Of a stretch of DNA of 54,431 nt, positions 9,279 to 16,720 are shown in pieces. The position numbers and the translations under genes are program-made. Position 1 is the first letter of the stretch. Each line of letters opens with the position of its first letter. Origin of the DNA: Desulfurococcales archaeon. Its GTDB lineage: Archaea > Thermoproteota > Thermoprotei_A > Sulfolobales > WAQK01. The stretch is taken from NCBI GenBank assembly GCA_027083135.1, contig JALWQH010000032.1, positions 1-54,431 of the forward strand, written 5' to 3'. The notes beneath the pieces are model-generated. The model had not been told where the DNA came from and made no database searches. It saw only the letters and a list, made by a program, of their open reading frames with translations.

Positions 9279-10191
9279 CTTCAGGCTGGGAAACCCGCTC
9301 ATAGCTGCGGCGGGGATCCTGGCCGCGGTCCCCGTATATATCTGGTGGCTTAGGGCTAGGAGGCTTTCAGGAAGGCTTAGATCAATACTAGGCTCCCCTG
9401 CAAAGCCCGGGGGAAGAGCATTGTTCGCAGCCAGGGTTACCGCTATAATACTGCTATCACTCGCAGCATCCAACCCCTACATAGTGGAGTATAGGAGCGT
9501 GCCTGTAACGCTCAGCAACCCTGAAGCCTATAGAGGAGTACCTGTCAGACACATCATAGTGGTAGACGTGTCTAAAAGCATGAATTACAGGGATTTAGGG
9601 GAGAGCAGGATCGATGCTGCTAGAAGCCTCATAGCCAAGTATCTGAGAGAGCTTGGGGCAGGGGACAATGTCACCATAATGACGTTCTCATCAAACATCA
9701 CCACGCTCTGCTCGGGGAGCCCTGAGGAATGCATGAAGGCTCTGAGCAGGCCTAAGGCTGGGGAGAAGTACTCAGCCCTCGGAGACGCCCTGGCCAGAGG
9801 GGTATTGGAGGCAAGGGTGTCAGGGATCCCGGGAGTAGTTGTATTAGTGAGCGATGGCGGCTGGAACTACGGCTCTGACCCCAGGCAGGTTGCAGAGAGG
9901 TATAGGGGCACGGCTCCAGTAGTCCTGGTGAGGGTGGGGCATGATCCCAGGGCAACGGTCATGGAGGAGGCTGCGGCGATAATGAAGGCCAGGCTATTCG
10001 ACCTCAACGAGTTCTCGCTTAAAGCAATTAACGACACTGTATCGGAGCTCTACATGCAGGCCAAGTACACGGCGCTCACAAGGGCTGGGAGGACGAGCAT
10101 AAGGGTGGCTTATAGGAGCTACTATGCATCCTCTATTCTAGGCGTGCTGGGAGCATTCTTCCTAATAGCATCTCTCAGGGAGGGGGTGTAA
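9253..10191 (+). CDS. von Willebrand factor A membrane protein (BatA/BatB-like) 1
   Basis: This is a membrane-anchored vWA protein of about 312 residues. Order: N-terminal membrane helix (LIAAAGILAAVPVYIWWL), a second helix (FAARVTAIILLSLAA), then a vWA domain with the MIDAS motif DVSKS, the loop VLVSDGGWN and a C-terminal membrane helix (SILGVLGAFFLIASL). This layout matches BatA/BatB proteins that accompany MoxR ATPases and DUF58 proteins. I prefer ATG 9253, which keeps the typical short N-terminus before the first helix; the frame stays open upstream to 9121 but that part lies inside the preceding gene. MIDAS residues look complete, so metal-dependent ligand binding is expected. Confidence 0.85.
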   Translation: MGLPAATISFRLGNPLIAAAGILAAVPVYIWWLRARRLSGRLRSILGSPAKPGGRALFAARVTAIILLSLAASNPYIVEYRSVPVTLSNPEAYRGVPVRHIIVVDVSKSMNYRDLGESRIDAARSLIAKYLRELGAGDNVTIMTFSSNITTLCSGSPEECMKALSRPKAGEKYSALGDALARGVLEARVSGIPGVVVLVSDGGWNYGSDPRQVAERYRGTAPVVLVRVGHDPRATVMEEAAAIMKARLFDLNEFSLKAINDTVSELYMQAKYTALTRAGRTSIRVAYRSYYASSILGVLGAFFLIASLREGV

Positions 10192-10251
10192 GAGACGCAC
10201 TTCTCCTTCACCCAGCCAGCAGTCCTCGCCCTGCTGCCAGTAGCAGTAGCC

Positions 10252-11157
10252 GTGCTGCTGCTTGCTAGGAGGAGGGCGCTGAACACCTATGCTTCAAGAC
10301 ATGCATACTGGAATCCCCTGGCCAGGCATGTTGAAACCCCCGTTCCCAGAGGCTCTAAGGCCACCCTGCCACTAGCCCTCACCATAGTTACCCTAGCACT
10401 CGTAGCTGCGGCAAACCCTGTTGTAACGGGGTATAGGGAAGTATCCCTCAAGACAGGCTACACGGGCAGCATACATGTCCCCGCAGCACCTGGAGTAGTA
10501 TTAGTAATAGATGTTTCTGGAAGCATGAGTGGAGTCAAGCTTGAAACAGCTAAGAAGGCTATGCTTAGATTCATAGACCTGCTGAACAATACCGTCGACC
10601 TAGGGCTAATAGCGTTCAACACAGCCGTGGTGACAGCTGTCCCCCCCACGCGTAACCGGAGCGCTGTTAGAGCAGCCGTTGAGAAGCTGAGCGCGGGGGG
10701 AGGAACAATGTTCACCTACCCTCTCACCACGGCTTACAACTGGCTTGAAGTGTACCGTGAATACAAGCTTCCAGCCATAGTGGTCATGGCTACAGACGGC
10801 CTCCCAGCAGACATAGCCGAGTATAAGCTTGTTGTGAGGGAGATGGCTAAGGCTGGGATCAAGGCTTACACCATATTCATAGGCACGTCGCCTGAAGGCA
10901 TAAGGGAGACAAGGTTCATAGCAGGGGAGACTGGGGGGAAGCAGTATACGGCGGGCCAGGTTGCAAGCCTAGTACACGTCTTGGAGAAGATAGCAGGAGA
11001 GGCTAACAGGATAGTAGCCAACGTGACCGTTAAGACCAGGGTTACTGTTAGGAAAGAATACAGGGTATCCCTGGCCCCATACCTCTACCTGGCATCCATG
11101 CTGCTCATCGCTGCTCTGAGCTACCTGCGATACCGAGCTTCTCGGCTAGAAGTCTGA
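10252..11157 (+). CDS. von Willebrand factor A membrane protein (BatA/BatB-like) 2
   Basis: This second vWA membrane protein has 301 residues from the first conventional start, a GTG at 10252. It shows a hydrophobic helix near residues 40-58, the MIDAS motif DVSGS at 87-91, GGGTMFTYPL, ATDGLP and a C-terminal helix (YLYLASMLLIAALSYL). The family normally begins with another membrane helix, and that helix is encoded just upstream in the same frame (TQPAVLALLPVAVAVLLLA) but without ATG, GTG or TTG. The preceding TAA at 10189-10191 is in frame, and an ACG at 10195 sits seven bases after GGGAGGGGGTG. True translation therefore may start at ACG 10195. The 3' end overlaps the convergent gene by 53 bases. 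Confidence 0.8.
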   Translation: MLLLARRRALNTYASRHAYWNPLARHVETPVPRGSKATLPLALTIVTLALVAAANPVVTGYREVSLKTGYTGSIHVPAAPGVVLVIDVSGSMSGVKLETAKKAMLRFIDLLNNTVDLGLIAFNTAVVTAVPPTRNRSAVRAAVEKLSAGGGTMFTYPLTTAYNWLEVYREYKLPAIVVMATDGLPADIAEYKLVVREMAKAGIKAYTIFIGTSPEGIRETRFIAGETGGKQYTAGQVASLVHVLEKIAGEANRIVANVTVKTRVTVRKEYRVSLAPYLYLASMLLIAALSYLRYRASRLEV

Positions 11158-12127
11158 ACACCCTCCACGCACCCTCATATGACTCCGGATTCCTGGCTGC
11201 ATCTAGGAGCACTACTAGGAATCCAGCGAGGCCCAGAGACACGCTTCTCATCAATCCAAGCATCCCGGGGTATACTACTGATCTAACCTCCATGCGCCCC
11301 CTAACACCCATCATGAATGCATCCATGAAGGCCGCCCTACTGTAATTCGACTTACCCTCCAAGGCTTTATCCATCTCCTCAGCTATCTTACCTCCAACCA
11401 GGATGCTTGCCTTAGGGTGAGGGGGATTAGCGGAGCCAGGTGATGCTGGGAAAGTCGTAGTTGTAACCTGGTGTATAGGGGTGGTTACAGTTATGGTGAC
11501 GGTGACTGTTCCACCATGAATCGAAAACCCTCCTGAGGAGGCAAGTAGGTTCAACGCTGTTTTACTCAGGGGTAGCCTGATAACCATCACTGCCCCATAA
11601 CTCTTAGCAGGTATTCCGAGGCTCACGCTTGTCCCATCCCATCTTATCTCCCTGCTCTTCGAGGCCAGGCTCTGGGATCCCAGGAGCTTGAGTATGATGC
11701 TTATAGTGCTGCTTGGAACCAGACCTGGAGGCGTGAGCAGCTTTGACACCTGCCCGTAAACCTTCTGGTCAACAATGTATACCTCCAGCCTAGCCCCCCT
11801 TGAGGGAAGCATTATGCTGTTAAACATGCCTGTAGCATTAATTATGGTTGGCGGGGAGGAGACGACTATTCCGCCGGGCCCCCTGGACACCGTGACGTAG
11901 AGTCTCTGCGTGTATAGGCCTTTCCTAGGCATCACGGGGATCTGGAAGGCCTGAATGAATACTAGGCTTGAAGCAGTGTGCCCTAGACAAGTGTTCATCC
12001 TCCAGCCTATGGTTGTAGCCATGAGGCTCATGGTCATAGGCTCATACATTGCGAATGCGGCAACCCCTGCGGCGGTGAGGGAGACCACGATGAGGATCGC
12101 CCCTATAAGCCTTAGCACCAGCATCAC
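11105..12127 (-). CDS. Membrane protein with N- and C-terminal helices, unknown function
   Basis: A protein of 340 residues that I do not recognise. A hydrophobic segment at about residues 4-27 is followed by roughly 220 residues rich in Thr, Ser and Val that look extracytoplasmic, then a hydrophobic stretch near 300-312 (VSLGLAGFLVVLLDAA) and a charged tail. It begins directly behind the ABC permease (stop at 12130; start GTG 12127 or ATG 12124 after AAGGG), so it is the last gene of the MoxR-ABC operon. It could be an extracytoplasmic partner of the transporter. Its 3' end runs 53 bases into the convergent vWA gene. Confidence 0.65.
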   Translation of the reverse strand: MMLVLRLIGAILIVVSLTAAGVAAFAMYEPMTMSLMATTIGWRMNTCLGHTASSLVFIQAFQIPVMPRKGLYTQRLYVTVSRGPGGIVVSSPPTIINATGMFNSIMLPSRGARLEVYIVDQKVYGQVSKLLTPPGLVPSSTISIILKLLGSQSLASKSREIRWDGTSVSLGIPAKSYGAVMVIRLPLSKTALNLLASSGGFSIHGGTVTVTITVTTPIHQVTTTTFPASPGSANPPHPKASILVGGKIAEEMDKALEGKSNYSRAAFMDAFMMGVRGRMEVRSVVYPGMLGLMRSVSLGLAGFLVVLLDAARNPESYEGAWRVFRLLAEKLGIAGSSEQR

Positions 12128-12129
12128 CC

Positions 12130-12897
12130 TTAGATATCCGTCCTATACTTGAAGAAACGGTACCCTAGATAATATAGTATTAGTGATGCTCCGAACCCGT
12201 AGGCCAGGCTCAGGGAAGCAGACCCGCCTCTAGGCGTGAACGGCATGTAGAATACTGCTGGGTGGAATACTCCCACGATCTTTGCAACCAGGCTCATAAT
12301 ATCCACGGTGTGTATGGCTGATGCAAGCAGGCCTCCAACGAATACTACCAGGGTGGGGGCAATTATTATTACTGTGAGGAGGGCTAGGATAGCCTTGCTT
12401 TTATCCTTGAAGAGTATGGAGGAGAACACTGCTACGGAGGTGTGGAAGGATATCTGGCCTGCTATGCATAGTACTGGCAGATACACTGATGCGTCGAGCA
12501 TCGAGGATGGGTTGAGGGCTATGAGGGGTGCGGCGACGCTTAGAAGATAGGCTACAAGCACTACTAGTGGCCCCGCAGTCATCCAGGCTGCGAAGTATTC
12601 AGCCCTGCTTAGAGGGTGGGCTAGGTATAGGGAGGCGTAGCCTTGGCCTAGATCGTCACCCATGCTTGCAACAGCTAGGCCTGCAAGTATAGCGTAAAGC
12701 ATTCCTGCTGCGAGAAGCATGGAGGCTAGGGCACTTGTGCTTGAAACACCCATCGTCACTATTCCGAAGGCATGTATGACTGCTATAGCAGCTATGGATA
12801 CTAGTAGGCTTCTGCCAACCACGTGTGTCGACACGTAGTCGGCGTGGGTCATCACTCTATGCAGGCTTAATCTACGCAGAGCTGATGGCCTTCTCAT
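12130..12897 (-). CDS. ABC-2 type transporter permease
   Basis: A polytopic membrane protein of 255 residues with about six hydrophobic segments (for example LLVSIAAIAVIHAFGIVTM, MLLAAGMLYAILAGLAVASM, LVVLVAYLLSVAAPLIA, IIIIAPTLVVFVGGLLASAI). The loop after the second segment, DDLGQGYASLYLAHPLSRAEYF, is typical of ABC-2 permeases. I use ATG 12897 because GGGTGA lies five bases upstream; a GTG at 12906 is the alternative. It overlaps the ATPase gene by about 26 bases, so the pair is translationally coupled and forms one exporter. Confidence 0.8.
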   Translation of the reverse strand: MRRPSALRRLSLHRVMTHADYVSTHVVGRSLLVSIAAIAVIHAFGIVTMGVSSTSALASMLLAAGMLYAILAGLAVASMGDDLGQGYASLYLAHPLSRAEYFAAWMTAGPLVVLVAYLLSVAAPLIALNPSSMLDASVYLPVLCIAGQISFHTSVAVFSSILFKDKSKAILALLTVIIIAPTLVVFVGGLLASAIHTVDIMSLVAKIVGVFHPAVFYMPFTPRGGSASLSLAYGFGASLILYYLGYRFFKYRTDI

Positions 12898-13783
12898 ACA
12901 GTTCACCCAGATACCCTGTCTTAACCTTGAAGCCTCTGACCATGCCGCTGCCCCTCAGGTCTTCGAGGATCCCTCCAAGCTCCCCTGAGGCGAGGGCTTC
13001 GACGTGTACTTCAAGCCACCCGTCATGGATGAGGACGCCTTTCACGGAGTCCAGGTCTATTAGTCTTCGGGCAAGGCTTCTGGGGGCAGGTGTGTCAACC
13101 CTGAATACAACTGTGACGCCGTATCTCCTTGCAAGCTCCTCGAGGGGCCCGTAGTCCACTACCCTGCCCTTAGAGATCAGTATGACGTGGTCTACAACCT
13201 GCTGTAGCTCGGGTAGGATGTGGCTCGATATAACTACTGTTGCCCCTAGATCCTCCTTGAGCCTTGCTATGAGGCCCAGTATCTCCACCCTTGCCGCCGG
13301 GTCTAGGTTCGCTGTAGGCTCGTCGAGCAGCAGTATCTCTGGTTCTCCTAGGAGTGCTTGGGCTAAGCCTAGTCTCTGAAGATATCCTCTTGACAGGGCG
13401 TTTATCTTGGAGTCCATGTATTTGGAGAGGCCTGCCAGCCTAGCCACCCTCTCAGCATACCTTGATGAAAGCCCCCTAAGCTTCGCCAGGTAGCGTAGAA
13501 GCGTTCTAACGGAGACGAAGCCAGGGTAGACGGGGCGTTCAGGCAGGTAGCCTAGAATGCTTTTAACCCCATGTTCTTCTAGGAGGGGATCCATGCCTGC
13601 GACAAGCACCCTGCCGCGTGTCGGTCTAACCAGGCCTACGGTTATCTTCAGCGTCGTCGTCTTGCCTGCACCGTTGGGGCCCAGCAGCCCCGTCATGCTT
13701 CCCTCCCCTACGCGGAATGAAACCCCCCTTAAAGCCTCGACGCTTCCATAAATCTTCACAACATTGTCGAAGACTATGGACAA
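12872..13783 (-). CDS. ABC transporter ATP-binding protein (ABC-2 exporter type)
   Basis: This is the nucleotide-binding subunit of an ABC exporter, 303 residues, cytoplasmic. Visible motifs are Walker A GPNGAGKTT (about residues 34-42), signature LSRGYLQRLGLAQALL, Walker B ILLLDEPTANLD and the H-loop VISSHIL, followed by a family-typical C-terminal domain of about 90 residues. The start is TTG at 13783 with GGGGGT upstream. It lies between the MoxR gene (14-base gap) and the permease (overlap), so export by this transporter is likely linked to the MoxR/vWA proteins. Confidence 0.9.
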   Translation of the reverse strand: MSIVFDNVVKIYGSVEALRGVSFRVGEGSMTGLLGPNGAGKTTTLKITVGLVRPTRGRVLVAGMDPLLEEHGVKSILGYLPERPVYPGFVSVRTLLRYLAKLRGLSSRYAERVARLAGLSKYMDSKINALSRGYLQRLGLAQALLGEPEILLLDEPTANLDPAARVEILGLIARLKEDLGATVVISSHILPELQQVVDHVILISKGRVVDYGPLEELARRYGVTVVFRVDTPAPRSLARRLIDLDSVKGVLIHDGWLEVHVEALASGELGGILEDLRGSGMVRGFKVKTGYLGELYEKAISSA

Positions 13784-13797
13784 TCCATAACCCCCGC

Positions 13798-14856
13798 CTA
13801 GGCTGAAACCTGGTCTACTATGAGCTTCAACCCCTCCCTGATAACCCTTACCCTGGCGTGAAACCTGTCCTCCTCCTCAGCCTCTATCACTCTATCCATG
13901 TTGGGTATGAGCCTATGGTTAAGCACAGGGAATAGGACTGCGTCTACATCCTGCTTCTCCACCGAGCCTGAGCCCCTTATGGCCGCGTATGCCTGAGAGG
14001 CTCTTATCAGGGAGATACCTGCCCTTGGACTAGCACCCAGCTCGAAGAACCTTGCCGCAGGTTTAAATATGGTTGGACGCGTTGTTCTCACAAGCCTTGT
14101 CACATAGTCCAGTATATCCTCGCCCACATCCACTCCCCCTGCAACTGTTCTCTGAGCCTCTATAAGCCACCCTGGCTCCACTATGCTTTCAAGCTCCTCG
14201 TAGGGTTCTGAGAGTCTGCCTAGGTGGAGCCTAAAGACGTTCTTCTCGTCTTCAAGGCCTTCAGGATACTCCATTATTATTCTCATTAGAAACCTGTCCA
14301 GCTGGGCTTCGGGGAGAGGATATGTCCCCTCCTGCTCCACGGGGTTCTGAGTGGCTATAACCATGAAGAACTTCCCTCTCCCCCTGTCTTCGAGGGGGTA
14401 GGTTGAGTCCCCTATGGTTACCTGTCTCTCCTGCATTGCTTCTAGGAGGGCTGACTGTGTTCTTGGAACAGCCCTGTTGATCTCGTCCGCCAGCACTATG
14501 TAGGCGAATATGGGGCCTAGCCTTGGCTCGAAGCTCCTGGTTGAAGGGTTGAATATCAGGCTTCCAGTAATATCGCTTGGCAGTAGGTCTGGCGTGAACT
14601 GTATTCTGCTGAACCCCTTATACCTCACCCCGCCTATCTCCACGTAGTCCTCGGTTAAACCCATCAGCCTGCCCAGGGCTTTAACCATGGTTGTCTTAGC
14701 TATGCCTGGCACTCCTTCCAGGAGGACGTGTCCTCCTGCAAGCATGGATGCTATGAGGAGCCTCTGCTCCTCCCTGTAGCCCACCACTACCCTGGATAGC
14801 TTGGAGAGCATCTCCGAGGCCGTTCTCCTAACATCATCTAGATCCAAGGCTCCCAT
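13798..14856 (-). CDS. MoxR-family AAA+ ATPase
   Basis: A 352-residue AAA+ ATPase of the MoxR/RavA clade, which typically remodels or activates client complexes together with vWA proteins. Motifs: Walker A GVPGIAKTTM near residue 40, Walker B with VLADEINRAVPRTQSALLEAMQE near 125, sensor 1 IATQNPVEQEGTYPLPEAQLDRF near 170, and sensor 2 SPRAGISL near 285. ATG 14856 follows the stop of the next gene upstream by four bases. Neighbours are the ABC exporter, two vWA proteins and a DUF58 protein, which together match the MoxR-DUF58-vWA gene set plus a transporter. Client unknown. Confidence 0.92.
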   Translation of the reverse strand: MGALDLDDVRRTASEMLSKLSRVVVGYREEQRLLIASMLAGGHVLLEGVPGIAKTTMVKALGRLMGLTEDYVEIGGVRYKGFSRIQFTPDLLPSDITGSLIFNPSTRSFEPRLGPIFAYIVLADEINRAVPRTQSALLEAMQERQVTIGDSTYPLEDRGRGKFFMVIATQNPVEQEGTYPLPEAQLDRFLMRIIMEYPEGLEDEKNVFRLHLGRLSEPYEELESIVEPGWLIEAQRTVAGGVDVGEDILDYVTRLVRTTRPTIFKPAARFFELGASPRAGISLIRASQAYAAIRGSGSVEKQDVDAVLFPVLNHRLIPNMDRVIEAEEEDRFHARVRVIREGLKLIVDQVSA

Positions 14857-14860
14857 CCCC

Positions 14861-15724
14861 CTATGATACTAGTATGACCTCCCTCACCTTCCTCACCCTG
14901 CTCCAGGCTACGTCTACATATATGCTCTGCTCCTCTCCTCTAACAATGCTTTCCCCAAGCATTCTGAACGCTGTTTCATCAGCCTTCATGGAGCGCAGGA
15001 TCTCCTCAACCCTTTGCTTCAGGCTTAGGTCAAGCCTACTATGCTTCAGGGGATCCCTGAACTCGGCTAGGGCTTCATATATCTCTGTGTAGCCTGCCTC
15101 GCGGAGCCTCTTGGTTAGGGAGAGCCAGTTTATGTATCCTGTAGACCCCCTCCTCCTGTAAACCCTTATTCCAGGCTCCCCTGGCCCCACCACTATTTCT
15201 CCAGCGTAGCCTAGGATCCCCTGCTCCAGGCTTAACACTAGTTTTCCTTCAAGCTCCTCGGGCCTAGGCAGCATGGGGGATTCCTGTGGGTGGATCCCCC
15301 TATACCTTGCCTCCCTAGGTGTGCGGAGCATGATTACCGTCAGCTCCTCCCTCCTCCCATCGAACTCTAGCCCAGCCTTATCTATCCAGAGGATCTCTGA
15401 GACAGGGATGGAGCCCTTCACGTATTCCAGGCTTCCCTCAACCTCCATGTACGGCACCTCCAACCCCTCCTCGCGGGCCCTGGCTACAAGGTACTCCAGC
15501 TCCTCCGACCCCGATACATGTACGCCTCTCTCCAGGAGCATTTCTACAAGCCTATCCTTATCCACAGCTATGCTTCTGCCACGGGTCTCCACAAGGCCTA
15601 CAATGTAGACTCCGCTTGCATTGATCTTCAGGTATCCTGCCTTCCCGTAGACCAGTCCCTCTGAGTCCACTATGAGGGCGCCTCTCAGCTCATCCTCGCT
15701 GAAGAACCTTGAGGGTGAAGGCAT
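14861..15724 (-). CDS. Unrecognised soluble protein of the MoxR cluster, possibly PRC-barrel-like
   Basis: A 287-residue protein with no signal peptide or membrane segment. Its first 45 residues (ELRGALIVDSEGLVYGKAG onward) and the segment near 165 (EGKLVLSLEQGILGYAG) have the alternating short strands of a PRC-barrel domain, a fold that often binds partner proteins or RNA. The resemblance is weak and from pattern only. The C-terminal 80 residues are helical and charged. It is the first gene of the leftward operon with MoxR, the ABC pair and a membrane protein. The palindromic TATA at 15759-15768 could serve both it and the divergent DUF58 gene. Confidence 0.7.
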   Translation of the reverse strand: MPSPSRFFSEDELRGALIVDSEGLVYGKAGYLKINASGVYIVGLVETRGRSIAVDKDRLVEMLLERGVHVSGSEELEYLVARAREEGLEVPYMEVEGSLEYVKGSIPVSEILWIDKAGLEFDGRREELTVIMLRTPREARYRGIHPQESPMLPRPEELEGKLVLSLEQGILGYAGEIVVGPGEPGIRVYRRRGSTGYINWLSLTKRLREAGYTEIYEALAEFRDPLKHSRLDLSLKQRVEEILRSMKADETAFRMLGESIVRGEEQSIYVDVAWSRVRKVREVILVS

Positions 15725-15758
15725 GTCTGCTCAGCTCCCATAAACATAGGCTCGGCAT

Positions 15759-15768
15759 CAATATATTG
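15759..15768. promoter_or_regulatory. Palindromic TATA element between divergent MoxR-cluster operons
   Basis: CAATATATTG is a perfect 10-base palindrome. Its centre is about 26 bases before GTG 15790 on the plus strand, which would make the DUF58 mRNA leaderless, and about 40 bases before ATG 15724 on the minus strand, giving a leader of about 13 bases. It is the only clear TATA in the gap. Confidence 0.5.
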
Positions 15769-15789
15769 TTGTCCTCCCATGAATCACGT

Positions 15790-16683
15790 GTGGATGGCTT
15801 GAAGGCTGATCCCTGCAGGGAGGCTGTAATGGCTGCCAGGGTTGCAAGGGCTGATGCTAACAGCATGTTCTACGGTGCTAGTAGGGCTAGGGTTAAGGGG
15901 ATAGGCTTAGAGTACGTTGACTTCAGGGAGTATTCCTTCGGGGATGATGTGAGGCATGTTGACTGGAGGCTCTCGGCAAGAATGATCAAGCCTGACGGGG
16001 AGATGAGGCTCATAGTGAAAGAGTATGAGGCTGAGAGAAGGGTCCACGTAGTATTCGCAGCTGATCTATCGGGCTCCATGCTCTTCGGCTCCAAGCTATG
16101 GGTCCTAGTATACTCGGCCTCACTGGCCTCCCATCTAGCCTCAAGGCTTGAGGATGAGGCGACGCTCATAACTCTGGGGAGGGGGAGCAGGGTTTTCTGG
16201 AGGGTTCAGCCGGGCCTTATACCCAGAATACTCTACACGCTTATCTGTAAGGGCGGTGTGGGGGGAGACTCCAGGCTAGGGGACCTCCTATCACTTCTCC
16301 GCAGACTGGGGGCTGGCTCCAGGCTCATGCTGCTCACCGACTATGATCACAGGCCTGGGGAGGCCTACATGCTTGCCAAGACCCTTAGACTAATGGGGGC
16401 TAGGGGCCAGGCCATCATAGCGTCTGATAGGGCTGAGGTGGAGCCCCCGGTTGACGGGAACCCCCTGCTAGCGTTTAGAAGCATGGAGGGAGGGGGAATA
16501 GTGCTAGGCCGCATGGATGAACTCTACTCTGAGATCAGGAGGCATGTGAGATCTGTGAGGGCTGCCTTCGCCTCCAAGGGTATGGGTGTATTGGAGCTGA
16601 GGGGAAGGGAGGCTGCTGTTAGAGGTAAGGCTAGGATAGCTGGAGCATACCTCGCCCTGAGATCAGGGCTTAGAATAAGGTGA
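15790..16683 (+). CDS. DUF58 domain protein (MoxR partner)
   Basis: This is a DUF58 protein, the vWA-like partner normally encoded beside MoxR ATPases. The diagnostic block EYVDFREYSFGDDVRHVDWRLSARM is present about 40 residues from the start, followed by a vWA-like core with AADLSGSML in the MIDAS position and LLTDYDHRPGE. I place the start at GTG 15790, 26 bases after the centre of a TATA palindrome, giving 297 residues and a leaderless mRNA. The frame is open further upstream to a TTG at 15709, inside the divergent gene, which I consider less likely. No membrane helix is visible, so it is probably cytoplasmic. Confidence 0.88.
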   Translation: MDGLKADPCREAVMAARVARADANSMFYGASRARVKGIGLEYVDFREYSFGDDVRHVDWRLSARMIKPDGEMRLIVKEYEAERRVHVVFAADLSGSMLFGSKLWVLVYSASLASHLASRLEDEATLITLGRGSRVFWRVQPGLIPRILYTLICKGGVGGDSRLGDLLSLLRRLGAGSRLMLLTDYDHRPGEAYMLAKTLRLMGARGQAIIASDRAEVEPPVDGNPLLAFRSMEGGGIVLGRMDELYSEIRRHVRSVRAAFASKGMGVLELRGREAAVRGKARIAGAYLALRSGLRIR

Positions 16684-16720
16684 GATGTATGGAAAAGAAG
16701 GTCTTGGAGTACGTGTAGGC

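Noticed and set aside
15709-15789. N-terminal extension of the DUF58 protein
   Set aside because: It would begin upstream of the only TATA element and inside the divergent gene; GTG 15790 is at the expected leaderless distance.
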